From: Anaerolineaceae bacterium
GTDB taxonomy: Bacteria > Chloroflexota > Anaerolineae > Anaerolineales > Anaerolineaceae
DNA: 64,000 nt
Assembly (NCBI GenBank): GCA_029975475.1
Contig: JARKPB010000010.1
Coordinates: 62,001-126,000, forward strand
Direction of reading: 5' to 3'
Translations under genes and position numbers: made by a program
The notes under the pieces: generated by a model
Databases searched by the model: none
What the model was told of the DNA's origin: nothing
Seen by the model: the letters and a program-made list of their open reading frames with translations, nothing else
Part shown: positions 32,265-42,900 of the stretch, piece after piece
Layout: every line of letters starts with the position of its first letter
How positions within the stretch are numbered: position 1 is the first letter of the stretch

Positions 32265-33086
32265 TCAGGTTCCCCAGTCGCGCAGGTAGAGAAAATCGTA
32301 GCCAATGGTGCGGTTTGAAAGCTTGGCAATCGGCGGCATGATGCGCTTGAACTGATTGCGCTGAATACGGCGCACCACCGCCCGGACAAAGGGCTCGGAA
32401 AAACCGGCTTCCACACATTCCGCGGGGGTGTAGCGCTGATCCACCAGAAGATATAACAGCCGGTCAACTTCGGCATAGGTGAAACCAAGCTCGCCTTCAT
32501 CGGTCTGACCAGCCCATAAATCCGCGGAGGGCGCTTTTTCCACCACCACAGACGGGATCCCCAGCGCGCGGGAGAGCTGGCGAACCTGGGTTTTATACAA
32601 ATCACCCAGCGGGTTAATCGCGCAGGCTGAATCGCCGTACAGGGTGGAATAGCCCAGCAAGATTTCCGTTTTGTTGCCGGTGCCAATCACCAGGCCGTTA
32701 AACGCGGCGGACTGGTCATATAGCACAATCATGCGGCAGCGCGCCATGATGTTGCCCCTGCGCATATCATCCATCTCTGGAAAACGCGCAATCAGGCCGT
32801 CCGCCATCTCCGTGATCGGGATGGTGAGCGACTGCACCCCCAGCGCGTCAATGATCAAACCGGCGTGCTCCAGGGAGTCGGCCGAGGATGTCTTGTAGGG
32901 CATGCGCACGGCCAGAACATTTTCAGGCCCAAGCGCTCTGGCTGCCAGGTAACAGGAAAGCGCCGAATCGATCCCGCCGGAAAGGCCGAGCACAGCCCGG
33001 TTGAAGCCCATCCGATTCAGCTCAGAACGGATAAATCCGGTCAGGATGGTGGTAGCCAGGTCGGTATTGATTTCCAGATTAATCAC
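32265..33086 (-). CDS. nadE: NAD+ synthase, ATP-pyrophosphatase subunit
   Basis: 273 residues, GTG start at 33086 with AGGAGG 5 nt upstream. LGLSGGIDSALS is the PP-loop that binds ATP; VRMPYKTSSADS, VIGTGNKTEILLGYSTLYGD and EKAPSADLWAGQTDE are the other NadE signatures. It makes NAD from deamido-NAD, ATP and ammonia. The upstream gene (17 bp away) codes for a nitrilase-family amidase, so glutamine is probably the ammonia source, and the two chains together replace the fused NAD synthetase found in most bacteria. Confidence 0.95.
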   Translation of the reverse strand: MINLEINTDLATTILTGFIRSELNRMGFNRAVLGLSGGIDSALSCYLAARALGPENVLAVRMPYKTSSADSLEHAGLIIDALGVQSLTIPITEMADGLIARFPEMDDMRRGNIMARCRMIVLYDQSAAFNGLVIGTGNKTEILLGYSTLYGDSACAINPLGDLYKTQVRQLSRALGIPSVVVEKAPSADLWAGQTDEGELGFTYAEVDRLLYLLVDQRYTPAECVEAGFSEPFVRAVVRRIQRNQFKRIMPPIAKLSNRTIGYDFLYLRDWGT

Positions 33087-33102
33087 CGCGGCCTCCTGCG
33101 TT

Positions 33103-33972
33103 TTACCGCCCGGATGAACGATTTTGACCGCTGAGGATGCGGTTCAATTCGCGCTGCACCAGAGCCGTGCGTTCGTCGCGCAGCAGCGGCAGGCGGGCGC
33201 GGGTTCGGTGCAGTTGGTTCAAGTCCATGTCGACAATCGTCAGGGCTTCTTGATGATACGGGCCGCGGGCTAAAAATTCGCCGTTCGGGTCGCAAAGGGA
33301 AGCCCCGCCCCAGAAATGCAGGCCGTCTTCATAGCCCACCCGGTTGGTATGCGCCACGAAGCAGGTGAACAGACTGGCATACGCCTGATTGATGTGCTCC
33401 ACCCAGCGCGCGGATTCCAGGTGTTCGCTGTTGTTCAGCCCGCGCCCGGGCGAAGCGGAAGAGAGCAGCAGGACATCCGCGCCATCCAGCCAGAGCAGGT
33501 AGGGCGGAGAAGCGTGCCAGAAATCCTCGCAGATTAACATGCCCATGCGCCCAAAGCGGGTATCAAACGCCTGGACGGAATCGCCCCAGGCAAAGAAGCG
33601 CCCCTCGTCAAACAACCCGTAGGTGGGCAAATACACCTTGTGATGCACATGCAGCACCTGGCCGCCGGACAGGTAAGCCGAGGAGATAAAAAATCGGTGG
33701 CGGGAATCTTCATCCACAAACCCGACCACCAGGTCAAGCTGGCGGCTGGCTTCCAGCAGGGGGGCAAACAGCGGGTCGTCCGCCGCGGGACGGTGCGCGA
33801 CGGTCGGCACCAGGTCTTGAAGGACGTAACCGGTCAGCGAGAGTTCAGGGAAAAGCAGCAAATCGACGCTTTGCTGCCGCGCCTGTTCCACCAGCGCCAG
33901 ATGCCGGGCAAGATTGGCTTCCGGGTCGCCCAGCACGGTGTTTATCTGCGCCAGTCCAAGTTTACACTTCAT
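33103..33972 (-). CDS. Nitrilase-superfamily amidase, probable glutaminase partner of NadE
   Basis: 289 residues from the ATG at 33972, with AGGTGAT before it; upstream in-frame starts are less likely. Catalytic triad visible: Glu in LLLFPELSLTGY, Lys in HHKVYLPTYG and Cys in MGMLICEDFWHAS. The ICEDFW form of the Cys motif is that of the glutamine-amide transfer domain of NAD synthetases rather than of free nitrilases. It should supply ammonia to NadE, encoded 17 bp downstream in the same transcript. Confidence 0.85.
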   Translation of the reverse strand: MKCKLGLAQINTVLGDPEANLARHLALVEQARQQSVDLLLFPELSLTGYVLQDLVPTVAHRPAADDPLFAPLLEASRQLDLVVGFVDEDSRHRFFISSAYLSGGQVLHVHHKVYLPTYGLFDEGRFFAWGDSVQAFDTRFGRMGMLICEDFWHASPPYLLWLDGADVLLLSSASPGRGLNNSEHLESARWVEHINQAYASLFTCFVAHTNRVGYEDGLHFWGGASLCDPNGEFLARGPYHQEALTIVDMDLNQLHRTRARLPLLRDERTALVQRELNRILSGQNRSSGR

Positions 33973-34058
33973 GATCATCACCTGTGTGATCAAGATAACC
34001 AGCCAGGTAAATCTATGATACCACAACCACGCCGGCGGACTGGATATCGAGACGAAAT

Positions 34059-37000
34059 CTAGACGCGGAGATGCCGCACTTTGCGCGCGGGCGGTTCGCC
34101 CAGAATATGGGTAAAAAAGCGCTCGACAATTTGCGGGTCGAGGATTTTTCCTGATTGCTCCAACATATAAGCCCGCACCTCGTCATTCGACCAGGCGGCC
34201 CGGTAGGTGCGGTCAGAGCAGAGGGCATCCCAGACATCTACCAGGGTGAAAATGCGCGCCGGAAGGGGGATATCCTCACCGGCCAGCCCGCGCGGATAAC
34301 CGCTGCCGTCCCAGTGTTCATGATGGCAGTACGGGATATCCAGCGCCGGGCGCAGGTATTCGATCGGAGAGAGCAGTTTATAAGCATAAATCGGATGATT
34401 GCGCATGATATCGCGCTCTTCCAGTGACAGCGGGCCGGTCTTAAAGAGAATGGAATCGGGAATGGCCACTTTGCCGATGTCATGCAGCAGCGCGCCGCGG
34501 CGGATGTGCGGCAACTGCTCCGGGGGTACTCCGCAAGCCTCCGCCAGCCTGAGCGTTAAATCCACCACCCGCTGAGCGTGCCCTTCCGTTTCCTGATCGC
34601 GCAATTCCAGCGCGCGCGACCAACCTTCGATGGTTGCGTCATACGCCCGCACCAGGTCCAGGTTAGACCGCTGCAGCTGTTCCAGCAGCTCCATGTTATC
34701 CATGGCGATGGCAATCTCGGTCGCGGTGGCCTGCAGAAAATCAATCCACTCATTGTTCGGGCGGAAATTCTGGTCAAAAAATAACTCCAGAACGCCTTTT
34801 ACCTGTTTTTTCGAGATTAACGGCAAGGCTTCATAGCATTGATAATCTACCAGGCTGGCCACCCAGGGGCGGTCAAAACCGTGGACATTGGCCGGCAAAT
34901 CCGGCAGGTGAAAGAAGCGGCGGTTGCGGATGATATAGCCGGAATAATCATTCTCAAGATGGATTTTCGATCCGATGGGCAGATCGCCCAGGAAGCCCCA
35001 ACCCGCCGAAAAAGCCAGTTTGCGCTCTTCTGGAATTAATTTCAACACTCCGACCGCCGCAATCACCTGTGGATGATGCACACCGGTCGCCAGAGACTCA
35101 AGGATTTTCCCCATCTCCAGATTGGCGCTGATGTCCAGGCTGATATTGCGCAGCGTAATCAACCGCTGCAGGCGCAGTTCGGTCTGGTCATGCAGGGTCG
35201 CGCGGTGCAGGGCGCTGGCGGCAATATCCGCGGCGGACATCAGCAAGCGAATATCTTCAGCCTGGTGGGCTGAGGCAGCCTCCTGTAAACTGCGGCCAAC
35301 CCAGACCACCGCAACGATTTTTTCATGAGCAAGCAGCGGGACGCCGATGACGCAGCGCAGGTGTCCGAACAGGTCGGGCTGAGAGAAAGCGCTGTCCGTC
35401 AGGACATCCGCGCTAAAATACGGCTGGCCGTTGTCCAAAATGCGCTGGGTGGCTGAGTCGCCCGCTTCAAAACGGCAGCCGAGCAGTGAAGACCATTGTC
35501 CGCTGGTTCCTTCTACAATTAATTCGCCGCTTTCCGGGTCACGGCTGACCATCATTGCCCCGCTGGCTGAAAGCAGAATCGACATTTGCTCCAGGATGAT
35601 GCGGGTCATTTCTATCCGCGTGGTCTCATTTCGCAGCGCTTTGGCCATGCGCGAGATCGCCTCTAATTCCTGTTCACGCCGGTAGCGGGCGGAAATATCC
35701 GCCACCATCGCCATCACGCCGCCAAACTTGCCCTGGTCATCAAAAACCGGTGAGGACTCAATCCGCGTGTAGACCCGGCTGCCGTTCTTGTGAAGCATGA
35801 CGACTTCATGATCCTGGCTGATCCCCTGACGGGCCTGATCAAAATTAAACCGGACGATTTCTTGAGATGCGCTGTCGAGGAAATCCAGCAGAGGCCGCCC
35901 GGAGAGTTCGGAAGGGTTATACCCGAGCATGCGAGCCATATTGTCGTTGACAAAAGTGGTCCGGCTCTGGGCATCGATCATCCATATCCCTTCTTGAACG
36001 GAGTCAAACAACCGCCGGTAGCGTTTTTCGCTTTCCATCAACGCCTGTTCGGTCTCGCGGTAATGGGTGATATCCACCAGACTGATAATCGCGCCTTCCA
36101 GGCCGTCCTCGCCGCTCATCGGCGCGCCGTTCAGGATCGCCCAGCGAATTTCTCCGGTTTCGTCATTTTGATAGCACCCGCGCAGGTCAGAGATCGGCTG
36201 ACCGGTTTCCAGAATCCAGGCCGCTGGCAGCTGGCTGAGGGCAACCGGATGATATTGATTGTCGTAAAAGTGAAACAGCGCCTGACTTTCTGGCCGATCT
36301 TTGTTCCGGTTGATCACCCGCAGGTCAAAGCCGAAAAATTCTTCGGCTTTGCGGTTCATCAAGGTCAACATGCCGCCGCGGTCAAAAACCATAATCCCGG
36401 AGGGCGTGGTTTCCATGACCCGGCGGAAAAGGTCGTGCTGGCGGCGCAATTCGCACTCGGACAGCTGATGGGCGATTTTGTTGCGCAGAGTCTGGATTCC
36501 AAAGGCCAGGTCACCCGCCAGCTGCAGCAGCACATCTTCCTGATGCGGGCTGAATTCCAGGACTTGATCCATCAAAATGCCCAGCCAGCCTAACGTCTCT
36601 TCTCCCTGGATCAGCGGGAGGAGGAGGCAATTTCCCTGCAAACCCGAACAGCCATCCGGCAGGATGTAGCGCTGGTTAAACAGGCAATCTTTTTGTGCTG
36701 ACGGCTGGGAATTTTGCGATTGATTTAATGACGGAGAGCCGGGTTTGACCTGAAGGCTTAAATCACGAACGAGATTGTCTTTGCCTTTCACCGCTGCCAG
36801 AACCTGTCCGCCAATTTCCACCCAGGCAGCAATGTATTCGCTGTTTTCAACAATCCCTCGGCAGACCCCGCGCAGCAGGTCATCTTCATTGGCCGCGCGC
36901 ACCAGAGCCTGGTTACAGCGCCCGAGGATTTGATAATTCTGGCTGACGCGGGCCAGTTCAGCCGTGCGCTCAGCCACCGCCCGCGAAAGCTGGCCGCGCT

Positions 37001-37886
37001 GGATGGAGATGAGCAGCGCTATCGCCAGGATTGGAATGAAGAACAGCAGCAGCAGCAAAGCAAAGATCAGAGTGGACCGTTTGGCTTCCTGCCCCCAACC
37101 CAAACTCGGAGCCGCGGCCAGGAACCATTCGCCAGAGTCTAGGCCAATAGTCAACCGCACCGGGTCATTGACCGGACCATCCGAGGAATTCCAAATGGTC
37201 TCTGCGTTAGTATTGGTGATGTGAATGGTAAACCCTTTGCCGGATGGATCAAGCCCGGCAGAGCGGACCAGTTCCTGTAAATTGATCACCACGTGAAGGT
37301 AACCGCATTTTTGGCCAGCCGGACAGACGGCTCTAATTAGAGAGAGCTCTGGAGGCTCATTTTGAAAACGGTACGGACTGGTTTGGACCGATCGGTCAGA
37401 AGACACGGCCTGCTGATAAAAACGATCCATCTCCGGGCTGCCAATTAAATTTTTCCAGGGGCTGTTGAGCCCTGGATAACCCATGGGGCTCGAGTTTTCG
37501 CGAATGTAGAAAATGGAGCGAACCGCGGGGTTGGCTTCCGCCAGCGACGCGGCCAGAGATTGAAAATCAATATTGGTGAGACGGTCTCCCGATTCCAGTT
37601 CAGCGGTGATGTAAGTGGCCAGATTCGCCTGCAAGACCTCAACTTCGCGGAACGCCGTTTCCAGGGATTGCTCATAAAGCGCGATTTTCTCATAGACCTG
37701 GCTGCGTTCCAGGCTGGCGCGCCACTGATAATAGTTAAACACGATCCCAAAATAAAGCGGGGTTAATACCCCCAAAGCGATCAGGAAAGGAGTCAGATAG
37801 CGCCTCATGCGCGGCAGCAAACCGCCGCCTTCGGGCGGGTTAAGGTCTGGGGGTGTTTTTCCCGGCTGTGTGCGCGAATTTGTCAT
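34059..37886 (-). CDS. Large membrane sensor with CHASE-type, GAF, PAS and HD-GYP domains
   Basis: 1275 residues. Two membrane spans (about 29-48 and 268-293) enclose an extracytoplasmic sensor of the CHASE type. Inside follow a GAF domain (~315-475), two PAS domains (~490-615 and ~625-750), two GAF domains (~770-915 and ~930-1070) and a C-terminal HD-GYP domain (~1085-1265): HDIGKVAIPDS, HPIYAYKLL and HHEHWDGSGYPRGLAGE are intact metal and GYP motifs, so it should hydrolyse c-di-GMP. A TAAAAT box 7 nt before the start predicts a leaderless mRNA. It is divergent from a diguanylate cyclase/HD-GYP pair. Ligand unknown. Confidence 0.9.
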   Translation of the reverse strand: MTNSRTQPGKTPPDLNPPEGGGLLPRMRRYLTPFLIALGVLTPLYFGIVFNYYQWRASLERSQVYEKIALYEQSLETAFREVEVLQANLATYITAELESGDRLTNIDFQSLAASLAEANPAVRSIFYIRENSSPMGYPGLNSPWKNLIGSPEMDRFYQQAVSSDRSVQTSPYRFQNEPPELSLIRAVCPAGQKCGYLHVVINLQELVRSAGLDPSGKGFTIHITNTNAETIWNSSDGPVNDPVRLTIGLDSGEWFLAAAPSLGWGQEAKRSTLIFALLLLLFFIPILAIALLISIQRGQLSRAVAERTAELARVSQNYQILGRCNQALVRAANEDDLLRGVCRGIVENSEYIAAWVEIGGQVLAAVKGKDNLVRDLSLQVKPGSPSLNQSQNSQPSAQKDCLFNQRYILPDGCSGLQGNCLLLPLIQGEETLGWLGILMDQVLEFSPHQEDVLLQLAGDLAFGIQTLRNKIAHQLSECELRRQHDLFRRVMETTPSGIMVFDRGGMLTLMNRKAEEFFGFDLRVINRNKDRPESQALFHFYDNQYHPVALSQLPAAWILETGQPISDLRGCYQNDETGEIRWAILNGAPMSGEDGLEGAIISLVDITHYRETEQALMESEKRYRRLFDSVQEGIWMIDAQSRTTFVNDNMARMLGYNPSELSGRPLLDFLDSASQEIVRFNFDQARQGISQDHEVVMLHKNGSRVYTRIESSPVFDDQGKFGGVMAMVADISARYRREQELEAISRMAKALRNETTRIEMTRIILEQMSILLSASGAMMVSRDPESGELIVEGTSGQWSSLLGCRFEAGDSATQRILDNGQPYFSADVLTDSAFSQPDLFGHLRCVIGVPLLAHEKIVAVVWVGRSLQEAASAHQAEDIRLLMSAADIAASALHRATLHDQTELRLQRLITLRNISLDISANLEMGKILESLATGVHHPQVIAAVGVLKLIPEERKLAFSAGWGFLGDLPIGSKIHLENDYSGYIIRNRRFFHLPDLPANVHGFDRPWVASLVDYQCYEALPLISKKQVKGVLELFFDQNFRPNNEWIDFLQATATEIAIAMDNMELLEQLQRSNLDLVRAYDATIEGWSRALELRDQETEGHAQRVVDLTLRLAEACGVPPEQLPHIRRGALLHDIGKVAIPDSILFKTGPLSLEERDIMRNHPIYAYKLLSPIEYLRPALDIPYCHHEHWDGSGYPRGLAGEDIPLPARIFTLVDVWDALCSDRTYRAAWSNDEVRAYMLEQSGKILDPQIVERFFTHILGEPPARKVRHLRV

Positions 37887-37893
37887 CGGCCGA

Positions 37894-37899
37894 ATTTTA
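37894..37899 (-). promoter_or_regulatory. -10 box of the CHASE/HD-GYP gene, predicted leaderless
   Basis: Minus-strand TAAAAT, 7 nt before the ATG at 37886. The AT-rich intergenic region 37887-38137 also holds a 7-bp hairpin AGGCGTT/AACGCCT (37965-37982) and a GTGCT/AGCAC hairpin near 38080. Confidence 0.45.
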
Positions 37900-38137
37900 C
37901 GGAAATTTGTTGGATCAATTTAGCAAGCCGCCGCGGGTTGACATTCACAATTTCCCACCTGCTCAGGCGTTAGAAAACGCCTTTCATAATCAATAGTATA
38001 GGCGAGAAAACGATTCATGACAATTCCCTATTTTGTCTGGACATTTATTATGGAATAAAACTTGCAATCTTGTTATGTGCTGAGCAGCACTCCTGTTTTA
38101 TGATAATATCTAATTAAAAACCAATCAGAATTCAATC

Positions 38138-39949
38138 ATGGAGAAGGTCAAACACTGGCTGAACCGGTTATTCGGGTTTTATTATCGCCAGGGTTCGTTA
38201 AAACTCAGGGGGGTGAGCTTTGCAGCCGCTACCCTGGTATTTCTCGCTGCTTATTTCCTGCTGCACGGCATCTGGGGCGAGGGCATCACCGCGCTTTCCA
38301 TCCTTCCGGCGGTTGTCGCCGGGCTGGCGTTTGGGGTAGGCGGTGGTTTTCTGGCCGGGCTCTTCCTGGCGGGGCTAAATTTGCTGCTCATTTTTGCGTT
38401 CGGCCATCAGGATCCTTACCTGTTGCTGCGCAGCGGTGGGCTGGCCGGAATAATCTCTGTCCCTCCGATCGCGGTTGTGGTCGGGCTGCTGCGCAATTTA
38501 AGCCAGACCCTGAACAATGAACTGGTCCTGCGGCGTCAGGCGGAAGAACGTTTACTGCTCAGCCAACAGGACCTGGATACCCTCTTTCACACCGTTGAAG
38601 ATATTATTGTTGTTTTTGACCGGCAGGGAATGATTTTAAAAGTAAACCGGGCAGTGGAGCGAAAACTGGGGGTAGATGCCGCTGAACTGGAAGGGAAGCA
38701 CCTTTCAGCCCTGATTCCTGAACGCGCCCAGGCGATTAACACAGTGGTGCGTAAAATCTGGGAGGAAGGGCTGGCGCATCACGATTTCAGTTTTCCAACC
38801 CGCGACGGTGCCCAAATCCCGGTAGAAACCTACCTCTCCCGCGGCAGCTGGCAGGGCAAGCCGGCGGTCTTCGCCATCAGCCGGGATATGAGCCGCCACC
38901 AGGCTTCACGCGAGGCCGAACGGGAGCAGCGCAGTCTGGCGGAAGCGCTTGCCAGCACCGCGATGGCGCTGAACAGTTCTCTGGAATTCAACCAGATTAT
39001 CGAATTGATCCTGGATAATGTCGGTCAGGTGGTGCCGCACGACGCCGCCAATATCATGCTGCAGAATGGGGTTACCACCCGGGTAATCGCGCGCCGGGGA
39101 TACCAGCAATTCGAGGTGGACGAAGAGGTGGCGCAAACCGATTACCGGCTGGAAGACCTGCCCAGTCTGTACCGCATGTCGCAGGAGAAGCAGCCGGTGA
39201 TTGTCCCGGATACGCATAATTCGACCGAGTGGCGTAAAAACCGCCGCACGCAGCACGTCCGCTCATATATCGGCGCGCCCATTATTTCACGCGGCCGGGT
39301 GATGGGCTTCATCAACCTGGAAAGCACCACCCCCAATTTTTACCACGCCGTGCATGCCGAACGGCTGCAGAGTCTGGCATCTCAGGCCGGTCTGGCGATT
39401 GAAAAATCAGAGCTGTACGACGAAATTCAAAAGCTGGCGATTACCGATGAACTCACCGGGATTCTAAACCGCCGGGGCTTGTTTGAACTCGGCCAGAGAG
39501 AGGTGGACCGGGCTGTTCGGTTTAAACATCATCTGTCAGTCATCATTTTGGACCTTGACCATTTTAAAGCCGTCAACGATCACTTTGGCCACAGCACCGG
39601 TGACGCGGTTCTGAGGGAACTGGCCAACCGCTGCCGGGAAAATATCCGCGATGTGGATATTCTGGGGCGCTACGGGGGCGAGGAATTTGTGATCCTGCTG
39701 CTGGAATGCGATCTTCGCTGCGCCGCCATCGTAGCCGAACGACTGCGGAACGCGGTGGCAGCCGCGCCCTTTACCATTGGCAGCACCCGCCTGGAAGTTA
39801 CCATCAGCCTGGGTGCTGCGCAGCTTGATCCGCGCGGAAACCAGCAGGTGGAAGCCTTGATCGATCAGGCGGACAAAGCGCTTTATATCTCTAAGGAAAC
39901 CGGCCGCAATCGCTTAACCATCGCGGCAAGTAAAGAAGAGGTGCGATGA
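38138..39949 (+). CDS. Membrane PAS-GAF diguanylate cyclase
   Basis: 603 residues. About four membrane spans (25-130) of MASE/DUF4118-like type, then PAS (~145-255; FHTVEDIIVVFDRQGMIL), GAF (~275-430; VVPHDAANIML, YIGAPIISRGRVMGFINLE) and a GGDEF domain (~440-600). The active-site sequence is GGEEF (513-517), a functional variant, and DELTGILNRRG plus LDLDHFKAVNDHFGH are the substrate motifs. No RxxD inhibitory I-site is obvious five residues before GGEEF (RENIRDVDI carries RDVD, not in the standard position). It synthesises c-di-GMP. The stop overlaps the start of the next gene by 4 nt, so cyclase and phosphodiesterase are made together. Confidence 0.9.
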   Translation: MEKVKHWLNRLFGFYYRQGSLKLRGVSFAAATLVFLAAYFLLHGIWGEGITALSILPAVVAGLAFGVGGGFLAGLFLAGLNLLLIFAFGHQDPYLLLRSGGLAGIISVPPIAVVVGLLRNLSQTLNNELVLRRQAEERLLLSQQDLDTLFHTVEDIIVVFDRQGMILKVNRAVERKLGVDAAELEGKHLSALIPERAQAINTVVRKIWEEGLAHHDFSFPTRDGAQIPVETYLSRGSWQGKPAVFAISRDMSRHQASREAEREQRSLAEALASTAMALNSSLEFNQIIELILDNVGQVVPHDAANIMLQNGVTTRVIARRGYQQFEVDEEVAQTDYRLEDLPSLYRMSQEKQPVIVPDTHNSTEWRKNRRTQHVRSYIGAPIISRGRVMGFINLESTTPNFYHAVHAERLQSLASQAGLAIEKSELYDEIQKLAITDELTGILNRRGLFELGQREVDRAVRFKHHLSVIILDLDHFKAVNDHFGHSTGDAVLRELANRCRENIRDVDILGRYGGEEFVILLLECDLRCAAIVAERLRNAVAAAPFTIGSTRLEVTISLGAAQLDPRGNQQVEALIDQADKALYISKETGRNRLTIAASKEEVR

Positions 39950-42900
39950 CCCGCCGAGATGAAGAGCCGAACGAAAAAAACCTGCTGGTCGGCGGTCTGG
40001 ACCTTGGGTTGATCGTTATTTCCAGGGAGGACGAAGTATTATATGTCAGCCCAACCGCTCAGAAACTGGTACCTTTCAAAACTGGCGACAGGGTCAAAGT
40101 TAAACAATCGGACGGGCATATTTCGCTTAACTGTCCCGGGAAGCCGATTGAAAAACCCCTGCGGCTGCAGCTGCACCGCATCGACTGGAACGGCAAGCCG
40201 GCGACTTTGATCTCGCTGCGCCAGACCGGCAGCCTGGTTGACCGGGAACTCGCCGCCAGCCAGCGCATGCTGGCCACGCTGTTTTCCAACCTGCCCGGCA
40301 TGGCTTACCGCTGTCAGAATGACCGCGATTGGACCATGACCTTCGTGAGCGATTACTGCCGGGACCTGACCGGTTACGCCCCTGAAGATCTCATCAACAA
40401 CGCGCGCGTCTCTTACGGACAGGTCATTCATCCGCAAGACCGCCAGCGGGTCTGGGATGAAGTTCAGGCAGGATTGAGAGAACACCAACCTTTTCAGTTA
40501 ACCTACCGGATCGTGACCGCTGACGGTCAGGAGCGGTATGTCTGGGAGCGCGGCCAGGGCGTCTTTGATGATTTTGGCGAGCTGGAAGGCCTGGAAGGCC
40601 TGATCCTGGACATCAGCGAAAGGGTCAAGGCAGAGGAACGGCTGCGGTTGAGCGAAGCGCGCTACCGCGCGATTGTGGAAGAAAACAGCGAGCTCATTTG
40701 CCGTTTCCTGCCGGACGGCAGCCTGACCTTTGTTAATGAAACCTTCTGCGAATATTTTGACCTGGATCGATCCCAGCTGATGGGGAGGTCTTTTGTCCCG
40801 CTGCTTCACCCCCAAGACCGCGGCGAAGCCCAGCAGACACTGGATCGTCTCGCCCCAACCATGCCCAGCCCGGTAACGCTGGACAGCCGGGTGCTGCTGC
40901 CGAACGGTGAACAGCGCTGGATAACCTGGACCATCCAGCCGATTCTGGACGATCTGCACGCCTTTCTCGAATATCAGGCCGTCGGATTGGATATAACAGA
41001 CATCAAGCAAGCGCTCGCCAGCGCCCAGGAATCCGAACGCCGGCTGCAAGATGTGCTGGCCAATATTAAACTGGCCGCCATTATCCTGGATCACCACGGG
41101 ACGCTGACGTTCTGCAACCAGCATCTGTTAGATCTGGCTGGATGGAAAGCCGACCAGGTGCTGGGTAAAAACTGGTTCGAGCAGCTGCTTCCGGCAGAAG
41201 TCAGCCAGCAGTATTACCAGATCTTCCTGCAGGCAAGCTTTAGCGGCAATTTCCCCGAACGGTATGAACACGTCATCCGTACCAGCGACGGCAGCCAGCG
41301 TTTGGTTGCGTGGAACAACACCCTGCTGCACAACAGCCAGGGCGAGATTATCGGCCTGGCCAGTATTGGCGAGGATATTACCGAACGCAAGTGGGCAGAA
41401 AAGGTCCAGGCAGCGATTTTTAAGGTCTCTCAGGCCGCCATCAGCACCGATAATCTGATGGAACTCTTCCGAGTGATCCACATGACATTGAGCGATCTGA
41501 TGTTCGCCGAGAACTTTTTTATCGCTCTATACGACCCGGTCAAAGACCTGCTTTCGTTTCCGTATTATGTCGATCAATATGACTCACCGCCCGAAAGCCA
41601 CAAACCCGGCCGCGGATTGACCGAATATGTCCTGCGAACTGGCAAGGGTTTGCTGGCTCCTCCCGAGGTATTCAACCGCCTGGTCGAGCAGGGAGAGGTT
41701 GAGTTAATCGGCGCAAATTCGGTAGACTGGCTGGGCGTGCCCCTCAAAGTTGACAACCGGGTCATCGGGGTGATGTGCCTGCAAAGTTATTCCGCCGGGG
41801 TGCGGTACCAGCGGCGCGATCTGCAGATGATGAATTTTGTCTCCAATCAGGTCGCGATGGCGATTGAAAGGCAGCGCACCAGCGACAGCCTGAACAGCAC
41901 CAGCCAGCGGTATCAGGCGGTGGTTGAAGCCTCAACCGACGCCATTTTCCTCGAAACGATTGACGGGCAAGTGCTGGATTGCAACACCGCTGCCTGCCAG
42001 ATGTACGGCTACACCCGCGATGAAATGCTCAAGCTCTGGGTTGCAGATCTGATCCCGGGCGATCTGGCCGCGCAGCTCCCGTATTTTATTGAAACCCAGC
42101 TGCAAAACGGCGGATTAATGATCGAAGCCCAGGGCCGGCGCAAGGACGGCAGTATCTTCCCGACTGAAATCAGCACGCGGGTGATTTCAATGGGACAGGA
42201 AAAACGCGTGGTTGCCTTTGTGCGCGACATCACCAGCCGCAAAGCCGCCGAGAAAGCCCTGCGCGAATCGGAAGCCCGTTTCCGCAGCGTGGCACAGACC
42301 CTCGGGGCGGGTATTTTTATCCACCGGGGGGGCAATTACCTCTACTGCAACCCGATGTGGGCGCGCATTACCGGTTACAGCGAGGAAGAGCTGCTCAGCA
42401 TGGACCAGTCGCAGATCGCGCCTGAAAACATGAGTCGGGAACACCGCAGCATGCTGGAAAATATCCTGGAAGGAGGGACTCCCCCGCCGGTGATGGAACA
42501 TCCCATTCGGCATAAGAGCGGGGAAGAGCGCTGGATCAACCTGGCCGCCACGACGATTACCTACGACGGCGAACCGGCCATCATTGGCACGGCTACCGAC
42601 ATCACCGAACAAAAACTTGCCCGCGAGCGGATGCGCTTGCAGAGCGCGGCCCTTGAAGCCGCGGCCAACGCGGTGGTGATCGCCCATCCCCGCCATGGAA
42701 TTTCTTCGGTCAATCATGCCTTTACGGAATTAACCGGTTACGAACCGGAAGAGGTGTTCGGTAAAGAAATTTCGCTGCTCAACCCTGACCCCGGCCAGCA
42801 GACCACTTTCCGCGAACTTCAGCAAACGGTTTGTTCCGGGTATGTCTGGCACGGAGAGCTGGTCGGCCGCCGCAAAGACGGCAGCCTGTTCCATGCGGAA

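Noticed and set aside
32006-32686. 226-codon minus-strand frame overlapping nadE
   Set aside because: Out of frame with nadE and runs through its terminator.
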